From Cryptomeria japonica (taxonomy: Eukaryota > Streptophyta > Pinopsida > Cupressales > Cupressaceae): 64,000 nt of DNA. Of this stretch, positions 12,004 to 21,917 are shown piece after piece; position 1 is the stretch's first letter; each line of letters opens with the position of its first letter. The notes below the pieces were generated by a model. That model was not told where the DNA came from. It made no database searches and worked only from the letters and a program-made list of their open reading frames with translations. The stretch is taken from NCBI RefSeq assembly GCF_030272615.1, contig NC_081407.1:270539870-270603869 (forward strand). Reading direction: 5' to 3'. Made by a program: the position numbers and the translations under genes.

Positions 12004-12190
12004 TGTATGTGTTTGAGAGGGGGAGACAATACACTGACATGTGTATATACATGTTTAATATATTATATATATACATATATTATATGTATATAAACATATT
12101 ATATATACAATGTCATATTATACACATATTATATATTACATATATTATATGTATATACATATATTATACATAGAATATCATATTATACAT
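11919..12190. repeat. (GA)n microsatellite followed by TA-rich repeats
   Basis: 11919-12000 is nearly pure (GA)n. About 12052-12190 is made of TATATA, ACATAT and ATATTATA runs. Confidence 0.95.
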
Positions 12191-12266
12191 GAGCGCGTAC
12201 ACGCTGTTTATAGTAAAGGTAGCGCGTACGCCCTGTTTATAGGGAAACAAGCACGTACGCGCTTTT
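12190..12266. repeat. Right subterminal motif cluster
   Basis: Three copies: GAGCGCGTACACGCTG, GTAGCGCGTACGCCCTG and AGCACGTACGCGCTTTT, about 30 bp apart, matching the cluster at 1770-1945 near the other end. Confidence 0.65.
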
Positions 12267-13080
12267 GACTGTTTAGGCTTGGAAATAGGCCTGGATGAAA
12301 AAGTTACGGATTGAAAGTTTGATTTCCCTCCATTTCTCTCATTTTGACGTGTTTTATTTTATCAACTTGGTTTATCGACTTTGTCATCATCAGGTTTACA
12401 CTTCATAAAGTGGGTATTTCTAAAATTGCCACCATATTTTCACCCATCTTCTGAGGTTTCTAACCATATGATTTGTTTTCAATTTGAACAACAATAACAT
12501 ATTATTATTGAATTTCTTTTACTAGTGTCTCCATAGTTCTCATAGACATAGGTGCACCATTTTTTGAATAACTTTTGATATACTTATCCAAATTTAAAAA
12601 ACTTTATATATTGTTGTAGTGCACTTGATTCTTTACAATTTTTTTTTAAAAAATGTATTTTTGATTTGTTTAGTGCAACTTATGCTTCGCGCACAAACAG
12701 GTACCTAATTTTCAGGATGTGCTCGATTGGAAAAATCATAAAAAAAAAATACTCAACAAAAAATTACAAAAAAATACACATCTTCTAGTGCTCACTCTTA
12801 ACTATCTTTCTGTCAAAGGATTTATCAAAATACTAAATCTAACTATGACTTTTTGATGCACATGTTAGACACTATGTTATGTTTTTCAGCAAAAATCAGG
12901 GTCAGATTTTCGTGCGCGAAGGATTTGACCCCCTTAATCTTATCCAATTTTGAAAAAGTTTAGTAGTTTGGAAACTAGATTCAGAGTACTACAATATTTG
13001 TTCTTTGATTATCTTCATATCTTGAGTGGATGACTTTCAAATTTTGCCTCCAAGTTCAGGTTCACCTGATTTCAGAAAAA
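12267..13080. other. Right end of TIR transposon, non-coding
   Basis: AT-rich with no coding signal. A distant 9-bp inverted pair, TTCGCGCAC (near 12687) and GTGCGCGAA (near 12911), is present; its meaning is unknown. Confidence 0.5.
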
Positions 13081-13131
13081 AAGTGTCCACTTATTCCCCC
13101 CCTTTTGACCACCATCTTTGTGCACTTACCC
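13081..13131 (-). repeat. Right terminal inverted repeat of the TIR transposon
   Basis: Minus-strand reading GGGTAAGTGCACAAAGATGG, then TGGTC and, after a G-rich spacer, AAGTGGACACTT. Partner of 1703-1743. The plus strand continues CTTT then CATAG, back in Helitron coding sequence. Confidence 0.85.
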
Positions 13132-13135
13132 CTTT

Positions 13136-15262
13136 CATAGATGCATACAAATGTAGGTCGCTTGCTATGGAAGTGATCTCGTTAATTGATGCTGCAAAAT
13201 ATTGGATATATAATGCTCAAAGAAAAGGACCAAATAAATGGAACCCGAGAAAAAAAAAGAAGCAAGTACTATAAGAATCTTTCCAAAATTTACAACTATT
13301 CTTCCACATAATTTAGATAAATGGGTAAACTTTTGTTTATCAGAATTACTATTTTACAAAACTTTTCGTGATATTGAAAGGGACATAGGTCATGATGATG
13401 ATACAATAGTATTGAATTGGGAAAACTTCAACTACAATCCATGGCATGTGCAAAGAAGACTAGAGGATGGAAATATTGATAAAAATGAAGACTCTATGCA
13501 TGAAGAAAATGTTGTTGTAGAAGAAGCTACAATAGAGAATGAATGGGAAATTATATCAAGGCTTCATCATGATCAGATAATAGATATGCTTGGAAGAAGG
13601 GATATAGATAAAGAAACAAACTGGTCTACTGAATTCCAAAGTGAACAATATGCAAATGAAGCTATCGATTTTATTAATACCATGAGAAATGTCGGTTGTC
13701 TCATTCATGATGACATTCCACAGTTCATAAGCTATGGTAATCTTACTAAAAAACAAGAGCAAGCAGTTATTACTATAATTTCACACTATCAGAGCACTAC
13801 AAATGAATGTCTGTTATTTATGATAATACAAGGGACAACAAGAACTGGTAAATCTCATGTGATAGGCACTATACACCAAGCACTTCAAAATGTGTCAAGA
13901 CCAACTCTATCTCCTCTATTCCTCCTTGCACCAACTGGAGTTGCAACATTCAATATCGGAGCCTCAACAATTCATGCCAAATTATGAATCCCAATAAGAG
14001 ATTTCAAAGAACTCGAGGGAACAATATTAACAAGCTTCCAAGAAGAAATGGCACATGTTAGAGACATATTGATCGATGAAATGAGCTTTATTGGCGAAAA
14101 GTTAATTGAAAACATAGATTTGAGATTATGTCAAGCTTTTCCACAAAGTGCAAATCGAACGTTTGCAGGTATGCCATTGAACAAAGTGCAAATCGAACGT
14201 TTGCAGGTATGCCATTGAATCAAGCTTTTTCTATTAAATTCTTATGAATTTCTTTTTTTTTTCAGTAAATATGTCAATTACTACATACAATATATATGAA
14301 CTCAAATACTTAATCATCCGAAACTATTTTCAGGAATACCTATTATTTTGGTTAGGGATCTTGGACAATTGCCACCAGTCAATGATATGCCACCATATCA
14401 AAGCAAAAGAAGAGAAAAGTTATTGTGGGGAGAATTTAAAACTATTATCACTTTAGATCACGTGTTTTGGCAAGATGGACAAAACAACGAGCAACAAAAA
14501 TTCCGCCAACTTCTAACAAATATAAGGGATGCAAAACCTACCATAGATGACTGGATGCTGTTAATGACGTGTTCTAATACAACAATTGATGCAAAAAACA
14601 ACCAAGAGTTGACAACGGTGTACATTTAAATTTGCAACAAATGACAATGTTCACAACCACAACAAAAGGAAACTACACTCGTTGCAAAATCCAGTAACAC
14701 ATAGCATTGCCAGAAGAACAAGAAGCATTAATGATGCTGAAGGAGGAATAGACGATGAACTTGATACTGAACTAGTATTGTGTAATAATGCAAGGGTTAT
14801 ACTAACATCAAACCTATGGATTGAAGCATGACTTGTAAATGGAGCTCTTGGAAACATTCAAAAAATTGTATATACACCTAGAAGTGGTCCACCACACCCA
14901 CCAACATATGTATAGGTTGAATTTGACAATTACTCAGGCATACCATTCGATGATCACCATCCATTTTTAGTTCCAATTACAACAATTGAAAGGGGTGGTT
15001 CTTCACAGATACCATTGCGTTTGGCATGTGCACTAATGATACACAAATCTCAAGGATTAACACTTGACAAAGCCACTATTGATATAGGACCAATAGAAAT
15101 AATATGACACATTTTGTAGCAATATCTCGTGTGAAGTCCTTACAAGGACTACGAATTATGCCACCATTCACATTTGAAAGATATGCAAAAATGAAAAAGG
15201 GAAAACAAATTGAAAGTACAAAGAGAGAAGAACAGAGGCTGAAAGCAATGGAAAATAACTGA
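13136..15262 (+). pseudogene. Helitron RepHel protein, PIF1-type helicase part, decayed
   Basis: Continues the Helitron ORF after the TIR insertion: FIDAYKCRSLAMEVISLIDAA, then RIFPKFTTILPHNLDKW, SELLFYKTFRDIERDIG, and the superfamily-1 helicase motifs. Walker A reads GTTRTGKS (about 13831), which departs from the usual GTAGTGKS. Then APTGVATFNIGASTIH (about 13930), LIDEMSFIG (about 14073, Walker B), VRDLGQLPP (about 14350), KFRQLLTNIRDAKPTIDDW, LCNNARVILTSNLWIEA, IHKSQGLTLDKATIDIGP (about 15040) and FVAISRVKSLQGLRIMPPFTFERYAKMKKGKQ. An intron with donor at 14169 and acceptor at 14333 joins TFAG to IPIILVRDLG. Stops include TGA at about 13985 and 14829 and TAG at about 14915, plus frameshifts near 13260 and 15104. 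Confidence 0.92.
14143..14218 (+). repeat. 38-bp tandem duplication carrying a splice donor
   Basis: The segment beginning ACAAAGTGCAAATCGAACG and ending GCCATTGA is repeated exactly at 14143-14180 and 14181-14218. It includes the exon end TTTGCAG and the donor GTATGCC, so the Helitron helicase intron has two identical donors. Confidence 0.9.
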
Positions 15263-15638
15263 TGTACACTTTTTTTTTATCAATACATTATATTTCATTT
15301 GTATATTAAAAAAAATTAAAAGCAATATTCAATACTCATTACAAATATTATACATAAATATGTGTTCAATTGACTATTTCATGTTGCATGTTGCATGTTG
15401 TATTGTAATCATTATTTCCAATACATCTTTTCTAATAACAGTTCAAGATTTACGATAGATTTATAATATTTAAAAACATTTTTTGTATGCAACAACTATC
15501 CCTAATAGTGGCTATACTTATCATAATAGTTTACATAACATATTTTCAATCAAAAGTTCACTTATCATTATATATTGTATATTATTTTAAACAAAATGTT
15601 ACTACAATAACATCAAATTTTGAAATCTTGTAGGTATC
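15263..15638. other. Non-coding spacer between helicase and F-box ORF
   Basis: AT-rich, with the short triplication TTGCATG near 15381. It ends in a possible splice acceptor (TTGAAATCTTGTAG) five bases before the F-box ATG. Confidence 0.5.
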
Positions 15639-16718
15639 ATGGACAAAAAAACAATGAAATGCATGTGGGATAACCTACCCGAGCAGTTGTTGTTGATGAT
15701 TATGTCAAAATTATCTACAAGGCAATTATCAAGAATGAGATTGTTTTGTAGGAGATGGAAAGAGTTACTTTCTTCACCTAATCGTCTTGAAAATGTATTT
15801 CAAGATCATTCTCCTCATAGATGTAATTTCTCATTGCACTTTTTTCCATTTGGGTCTAAAGCGATACAATCATGGATTATTGAAGGTGATGCAGATGTCT
15901 ATATGTTACTTGCAACAAAGTTTCCAAGCTATTGTAAATGCATTGAGGCAGTTTCAGATGATATATATTGTTGTTCGAAATGGAGAAAAGACAACGATTG
16001 TTATTTCTACATATATAATAAATCTAATGCAAGTAATCCAACTTGGATAGAACTGTCGAATATAAGACAAATCACAACCACTTTACGTATTGATTTCATG
16101 GCAACCAGTTTTGTTTCTTCCAACAATCAAATTATAATCTTGCTTGGACAATACTACATGAGTACGAATGGTCAATGCTATATTGAGATTTACGAGTCAA
16201 AATTTGATGATTGGACTCAACTATTTGTTGAAAATTTTTACTATCCTTTTGGAAGAGGTTTTTGTTATAAAGACAGATTTTATTGGATGAGAAATCATAC
16301 AAACAATGGTGAGGTTATCGAATTTGATTATGCTACATTAACTTGGACAATATTACCATTGCCGGTGGTTCCTACAACAAAGTACCTGCCAATAACAAGT
16401 TTCAACTCAGAAGAAGTACACATGAAAGCTTATGACAACTATTACGATGTTATGATTCATTGGAAGAGTTTTACAACATCTTGGGAACTAGCTAGATGTG
16501 ACAATTACTTGCTACTGATTGACAAAGAATATCATAGAATATGGAAGTTAGACAAAGACAATAAAGAAGGTCAACAAAGAAATATATGGTCTCCTTTACA
16601 CATCAGTTTACCCAAAACAATTCTCAGAGTAGCAGTCCATAACAACATAAGCATATTAATTGTGGGAGAAATAATATCATTATATAATATTCAAGGAAGA
16701 GTAATTCAAACGAGCTAA
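15639..16718 (+). CDS. F-box protein, 359 aa, Helitron-adjacent
   Basis: Intact ORF. Residues about 9-48 form an F-box: MWDNLPEQLLLMIMSKLSTR, then LSRMRLFCRRWKELLSSP, with the conserved Leu-Pro and Cys-Arg-Arg-Trp. F-box proteins are substrate receptors of SCF ubiquitin ligases and bind SKP1 through this domain. The rest contains kelch/F-box-associated-like strands with aromatic repeats (WIELSNIRQ, YESKFDDWTQLF, FDYATLTWTILPLP, IWKLDKDN). The start was chosen because it precedes the F-box and follows a TTGTAG acceptor-like site. It sits 376 bp after the Helitron helicase on the same strand, so it may be host sequence captured by the Helitron or simply a neighbour; no clear Helitron 3' end was found. 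Unlike its neighbours it carries no stops, so it may be functional. Confidence 0.85.
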   Translation: MDKKTMKCMWDNLPEQLLLMIMSKLSTRQLSRMRLFCRRWKELLSSPNRLENVFQDHSPHRCNFSLHFFPFGSKAIQSWIIEGDADVYMLLATKFPSYCKCIEAVSDDIYCCSKWRKDNDCYFYIYNKSNASNPTWIELSNIRQITTTLRIDFMATSFVSSNNQIIILLGQYYMSTNGQCYIEIYESKFDDWTQLFVENFYYPFGRGFCYKDRFYWMRNHTNNGEVIEFDYATLTWTILPLPVVPTTKYLPITSFNSEEVHMKAYDNYYDVMIHWKSFTTSWELARCDNYLLLIDKEYHRIWKLDKDNKEGQQRNIWSPLHISLPKTILRVAVHNNISILIVGEIISLYNIQGRVIQTS

Positions 16719-17526
16719 CTATCAGACTTTGACACACAACTTCTTATTGAAATAAATAAGTATGGTAATTATATAACATTATTTACCATGCCAATGGATT
16801 TTATGAATGTATGGTGGCCACAATAATTAATATTTTCATTTTAAATATCTAGCAATGCAATTTCTTTTACTTGCAAATTTTTGTAAATCTCCTATTTTCA
16901 AATATACTAAACTTTCTACATGTTCATTCTTATATTAACAAAAAATTGATCCTTATGAATATTATTAAAATTGTAAAATGATTATTATTGAACAAATGTT
17001 AACCTTCTCAAATGTTATATAATACATTCTATTTATTATATTCTATTTAATACAATGCATTTTATTTAATTATTACTTCAATTTCATTAGCATTTAATAT
17101 TAAAATTAATTGAATATATCATAACAAAATATTGAAGATATATAGACTTTACAATCTTACAAATTCAAAGTATCAACTCATAAATTACAATAATGTAAAT
17201 CATTATTAAAATTCATATTGAAAATATATTTCACTTAATAAATACTAAACATATTAATTAGAATATAACGTATAGTTGAGATATATATTCTATCATAACA
17301 AAGAATATTCATCTTTAAATATCTGTTAATTAGTCATATGATTTATTTTTATTTGTTTAATATCAAACCAATAAAAATAAAAATTAAATAACCTATCAAA
17401 AAAAAAATTCACTAATAAATTAATATATAAAAAATGTATCTAAATTAAAGGTATAATATATAACTTACATATACATATATATTCATCTTACTAAAACTCT
17501 TTTTCCTAGCCATTTCTCATTCCTAC
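16719..17526. other. AT-rich spacer, no gene seen
   Basis: Very AT-rich with no coding or structured signal. If the F-box ORF belongs to the Helitron, the CTRR-type 3' end should lie here; CCTAG near 17511 was seen, but no convincing hairpin precedes it. Confidence 0.5.
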
Positions 17527-17694
17527 TAGCAGATATATCTTATATAATCTATGTAAACTACGCTGAGATATATCATTCTCGAGGCACCTATTTGACTTTA
17601 GCATATAAAACTGATAAAAAATAATAGGCGCCTCGAGAAGGATATATCTCGACAAACTTTATATAGATTATATAAGATATTAGTTGTTAACACT
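17527..17694. repeat. Long inverted repeat (MITE- or hairpin-precursor-like)
   Basis: Left arm about 17527-17592 (AGATATATCTTATATAATCT ... GAGATATATC, TTCTCGAGGC) pairs with the right arm about 17623-17694 (AATAGGCGCCTCGAGAAGG, ATATATCTCG, AGATTATATAAGATATTAG). The loop is about 30 bp. Arms are roughly 66-70 bp with a handful of mismatches. It could be a small foldback/MITE or a hairpin RNA precursor. No convincing TSD was found. Confidence 0.75.
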
Positions 17695-18229
17695 AATTCC
17701 ATTTTAAAAAAAATGAAAACTTCATTACAATGAATCTCAAAAGAGCAAGTCTTGTCAATGTAAAGTTGAATGGCTCCAAATGAGCCCACTAGGGAGTCTT
17801 GCTTAGTGCAAGGCTCCGACATCATAAAGGATGAGGTCGAGATCGTGCCTCCGACAAATTTGGCATAATGGATACCCTTCAATTGTATGAATTTGACGGA
17901 ATGGATACCTCTTAGTTGTGCCAATTTGACAAAATAGATACCCTCAATTGTGCAAGTCTTGAAATGTCTATTTAATCCATATCAAATAGATACTTCAAAA
18001 CTTCATCTGTCAATATTCTTACATAAATGTATTTAAATTATCTACAATATATAAAAATAAATATTCGCGCTCTCTGAAATTTAATGCCTTAAATTTTATT
18101 AACAAATAATATACGGCCTTCTCAATTTTAATTGGGGAAAACGGTCAAAACGAGAAAAAGCAGATCACGGGCCGTCAATTTCCAACCGTCAAATTTTCCA
18201 GTCCGTCACGGTACAAAGTAAAAGCTTTC
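17695..18229. other. Spacer with a degenerate 33-bp minisatellite
   Basis: At about 17858-17950 the phrase AATTTGRCRNAATGGATACC with TCAATTGTGC recurs three times at 33-35 bp spacing. The rest shows no gene. Confidence 0.6.
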
Positions 18230-18395
18230 GAAGCTTCTCTTTGCGTCAATTATAAAACAAAGTTGCCGCCATTGGACACGTTACACCGCCTTACAAATTA
18301 CACGTAACTCAGTTCTTTGTTGTCACAAAATAACGTCATATATTTTGTTTGTGATTGAAGGTTTGCCCACGTTCAATTGATTTGAAAAATAGCAA
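18230..18395 (+). promoter_or_regulatory. Putative promoter and 5'UTR of the Rossmann-fold gene
   Basis: TATA-like AATTATAAAAC lies near 18250, about 145 bp before the ATG. Just upstream is TTTCGAAGCTTC (near 18226), which resembles a heat-shock element (TTC and GAA units). Placement is inferred from the exon 1 call. Confidence 0.4.
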
Positions 18396-18448
18396 ATGAT
18401 GATGGTATCTCGGCTACTGAGCATCCGATCTCGAGCGCCTGAACTTTG
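18396..18448 (+). CDS. Exon 1 of a Rossmann-fold NAD(P)-binding protein (At5g10730-like)
   Basis: ATG at 18396 encodes MMMVSRLLSIRSRAPEL plus two bases (TG), followed by the strong donor GTAAGT at 18449. The short N-terminus is rich in Arg, Ser and Leu and has no acidic residue until Glu16, as expected for a mitochondrial targeting peptide. Its phase fits exon 2 at 43616 exactly: TG plus G completes Trp18. The assignment rests on that fit and on the family's usual layout (an organelle presequence before a conserved KVEEAETV block). Alternative: another short first exon lies elsewhere in the intervening 25 kb. Confidence 0.6.
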
Positions 18449-20813
18449 GTAAGTTCTCTGCACAATCTTTCATAATTTTCACTAATGCCCACTGTTGCAC
18501 TTTTCGATATGGTTTGTTAAAAACCCTAAACAATCCCCTTTTAAAAGAAAAAAATACAATAGAGATGACTTTTTAAGGTTTTTTCATCCAAGGACTAGCA
18601 ATTGAATTTTGTTGTAAGTGGAGAGTGATCAATGGCCTTCATGGAATTTGAATGGAATAGGCTTTCTTGGCTTGGTAAAGTATGTTTGAAATTATGAGCA
18701 GTCGAATGTCAATGGGTTAGATTATTTTTGCTTGCTAAATTTTTGGTGAGATTATTTGTACCGCATTCTAAGGACCTGTAAACAATGGCGTCACAATTTT
18801 TATTTAATTATCTTACCTTCATTGTTCTGGAATAATTGGCCGCCTTATTGTGGTGATGGGATTTTGAACCTGGATTATGCTCTGCCGCATTTTTAAGATT
18901 TGTAAATATCTCTCACACAATTCTTATGTAACAATCTCACCATATATCTGTTGGAGTTAGGCTGGGGTCCCATAGAGGGGAGCTTCCTAAAAAATAGAGT
19001 TGGAGCTGCTGAGTTTTTTTAGGAATATTTTAAAGTTGGCAGTCTCATAAATTTTGTACTGCATTTCAACCTAAAAATTTAAGCTTCTAAGTTTAAGGAT
19101 GTTGGCAGTCCCATCTAAGTTTAAGCTGTTGTAAATAAATTTAGTTATCTTTCTAAAATTCAGATGATTGACGTGTAGCATAAAATATTCTTAAGCTGGT
19201 TGCCCTACCCCATTTTCACCTGCTTAAAATTACAGGCCTAAATGGTAGGGGCTCCTATTTTTTTGGGAGAAGATTTCAAATAATCCTTTAGCAGAAAAAC
19301 AATTTTTTTATGGGATCACCTCTTCCTTAAAAATAGAGGTTAAGCCCCGTCCATGGGATCCCTGCCTTAACTCACCTAATTGGTGGGGCTGGCATTGGGC
19401 AAGAACGGGACAGGCATGAGAAGGCGGGAAAGGAAATTTAACTTCGAAAGAATTGGTTACACAATTGTTGTGCAATGCTTTTAGCACTTTTATATTAAGA
19501 TTTGTGGCAAAGGGAATTTGAACTTGGGTTGCAGTTTGTCACATTTTTTAGATTTTTAAATGATTGATCCACAATTGTCGTGCGACATTTGTAGCACATT
19601 TCTGTGAAGAGTCGAGGGAAAGTGATTGAACTTGAGATGTGATTGACCACAATTTAAAGATGCGTAAACAGTAGTCACACGATTGTTACATGATAACCTC
19701 ACAAGATGTCAGTAGGAATAACGGGTTGCCTTTTTTTGTCAGGGAAATCCCAACTTGAATTGTACAGTACAACAATAATAAAATTTGTTGATGCGGATCA
19801 GACAGATGTTATATAATAACCTGACTATATGTTTGTAGGAGTTATGGGCTGCCTTATTTCACTGAGAAAACTTTTAACCTAGTTTTTGGTGTTATGAGTG
19901 CACCTTTGTTCAACACAATTGCTCAGATAATATATTTGGAAATTGTTGAACAGAACATATACAAGAGAATGAATCCTCTTATTCTATATTTTTTTTTTGT
20001 TAGGACTGGCTTTTTACAAAGAGGGAAAGATGGAGCTTCAGATACTTGACTTTGGTTAAGTTCTTTTTAATAGATTGTAGTGGTATTAAATGCATATTGT
20101 AGTAGATGATGATCAACCAACTAACCATAAAATTAAAATCATTGACTAACCATACAGGAACTTTGCAAGTATATAATGGGTGATTGAAAAAATCAATTGG
20201 AGTGATTACTTCTTGACTGAAAGGTCGAGTGCTTAAATGCCCTAAAGGTCCCCATCCTCCTATATCAATGGAGAACCATGACTGATAGAGCAGCAATCCA
20301 GTGGACAACTTAGCCTTGTGTTAGTTAGCATCAAGAGTTTTATTTCTTTTGATCCATTTGTTGGGATGGAATTTGTATACTAGTACAATTCTTATCTAAA
20401 TAATTGTGCTAATTAGTGTTCTCTCATGGTGCGATTGTGAAGGTGCATAATTGCAAGCAGATGTTAGCATTTTTCTTTATGGTTCTATTTTTTTTGGCTA
20501 AAGGTACGCAGGTTTAAGAGACTCTAGACTTAGGAATTTTTAATGTGATGCCATCTCCCAATTTGTGTCAACGAACCAAAGTGGGAAATAAAAGTATTAC
20601 ATTGATTATAAAACTCAGAATTAAGCATCTACAATTCTTTAGCTCCAAGCACATCACCATTCTTGGAAATAAGGTAATTGTAAAATATAGTGGTCTTCAT
20701 CATTTATCTTATAGTTGTAAAAATTCAGACTCATCAATTGCTTGGCAAACCCAAAATCTTAAAAACTTGGGATTCAGCAAAAATTTGGGGAAAAACTTGC
20801 CAATAACTAGGCA
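18449..20813. other. Start of 25-kb intron 1, old degenerate repeats
   Basis: No gene. Between about 18770 and 19870 a phrase resembling GATTTGTAAAYA...CACACRATTGTTATATRATAACCTCAC...TGTAGGAGTTATGGGCTGCC recurs about three times in decayed form, suggesting an old tandem repeat or repeated insertions. Confidence 0.5.
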
Positions 20814-21135
20814 ATGTTATCGCGTTTCCTGAAGTTGAGAGATTTTGGCATTCCCGACTCTCTGATTATTGCTGTTTGGAGGCTTTATGAGATATTTATT
20901 GGGCAGTTCCGCATTTCTCATGTTTTATTAGACGTTGTGAAGAGTACCATTAGGATCAAGCAAGGGTGTACTTTCTCACCAATTCTTCTTGCATTTATAT
21001 TGATGAATTAGAGGAATTTATATGGTGGCATGCCCACTTAGATGATGATGGTATTTATATTGAACATATGGAGGATATTTTCAAAAATGGTATCCTTTTA
21101 ATCGTATTACTTGTCAATGCATTGCTTATATAGTA
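20814..21135 (+). pseudogene. LINE reverse transcriptase fragment
   Basis: The frame LRDFGIPDSLIIAVWRLYE, then FRISHVLLDVVKSTIRIKQG with CTFSP, matches the non-LTR RT block LRDFGIP...STIGVKQGCPLSP. A frame change follows, after which DELEEFIWWHAHLDDDG-type sequence is readable (about 20998-21060). The YADD box was not found. This is a 5'- and 3'-truncated remnant in host intron 1, on the same strand as the host gene. Confidence 0.75.
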
Positions 21136-21917
21136 TGAAAGATACCATTGTTACTATCAGTATTGGTAAGCCTTGGCTATTCTGCTCATACAAAATCTTT
21201 TCTACTTTGTTTTCCAATTGATATTTATCTCCACCTTGTATATCTAATCTGCAGGTCTTTATTACTAGTTTGGTTGTTTTACATGCTGATCAATAAATGC
21301 AGGGTAGCTATGCCACACTCTGGTATACAACATATGGATTTAATGTGAAGCTCTCAAAATACCTCAATCCTGCACCAATGCCACCACGATGGATGCCAAT
21401 CTCCATGGCATGTGAAATCAAGGAATAAAAGTAAAGAACTTCAGCAAACATTCAGAAATAAAAGAAATTTTGTGAGCTACATAATTGCAACTCACAACTA
21501 ACTTCTTGCTGGAGAAACCCTCAAATGGGCAGAACACTGTAGTGAGAGTGAACACTTGCTCCTCATGCCACTAATTAACAGTCATACATGTTATACAGTG
21601 CCTCAATGGGTCTTATAATACATCTGTAGACTGTCTTGAAGAGAACATGACCTGCAACACACTTGTAACTAAGTTAAAATGGAAAATTATGACTCCCAAC
21701 TCCAAAAAACAGGGAGGACAACTAAACCTCTCAACTTCATAAATGATAAATTCTCACATCTGCCATTACAGATGAGAGAAACCTAACACAAGGCTAAACA
21801 GAGCTAGATACCATGCCCTCTTGGAATCCATGGAGCCCTCTCACAGTTGGAGCTTCCACGGTACCTGCAACCACTCTCTACATGAAGGAAAAACCACTAC
21901 ATGCACATGCAGTGGTC
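21136..21917. other. Intron sequence, no gene seen
   Basis: No convincing ORF or repeat. It ends at the CTATG target-site copy of the next element. Confidence 0.5.

Larger units (their letters stand above)
1703..13131. mobile_element. 11.4-kb TIR DNA transposon inserted in the Helitron, superfamily unclear
   Basis: Ends are inverted: the left starts GGGTATGTGCACAAAGATGG and the right, read on the minus strand, starts GGGTAAGTGCACAAAGATGG. Both continue GTGGTC, and GTGGACAC follows a few bases further in. The flanks are CTTT (1699-1702) and CTTT (13132-13135), or CCTTT if the outer G:C is excluded. Removing the element with one TSD copy joins Helitron codons in frame across the site (EEHTIP then FIDAYKCRS), matching the usual Helitron order. 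Inside are a minus-strand DDE-type transposase, a plus-strand multi-exon gene, tandem repeats, GA tracts and subterminal motifs. A TSD of 4-5 bp and GGG ends do not fit hAT, Mutator, CACTA, Harbinger or Tc1. Both genes carry stops, so this copy is probably dead. Smaller nested insertions within it cannot be excluded. Confidence 0.8.

Noticed and set aside
13238-14629. Host PIF1 helicase gene
   Set aside because: The flanking blocks and the Rep part in register at 1-1702 show it is the Helitron RepHel protein.
17500-17520. Helitron 3' end at CCTAG
   Set aside because: No GC-rich hairpin lies 10-12 bases upstream, and CTRR alone is too common.
17598-17924. 108-codon minus-strand ORF
   Set aside because: Its repeated GIHSVKF/GIHYAKF phrases come from the 33-bp minisatellite and one arm of the inverted repeat.
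20000-20308. 102-codon minus-strand ORF
   Set aside because: No domain, no splice or start context, and located in decayed intron sequence.
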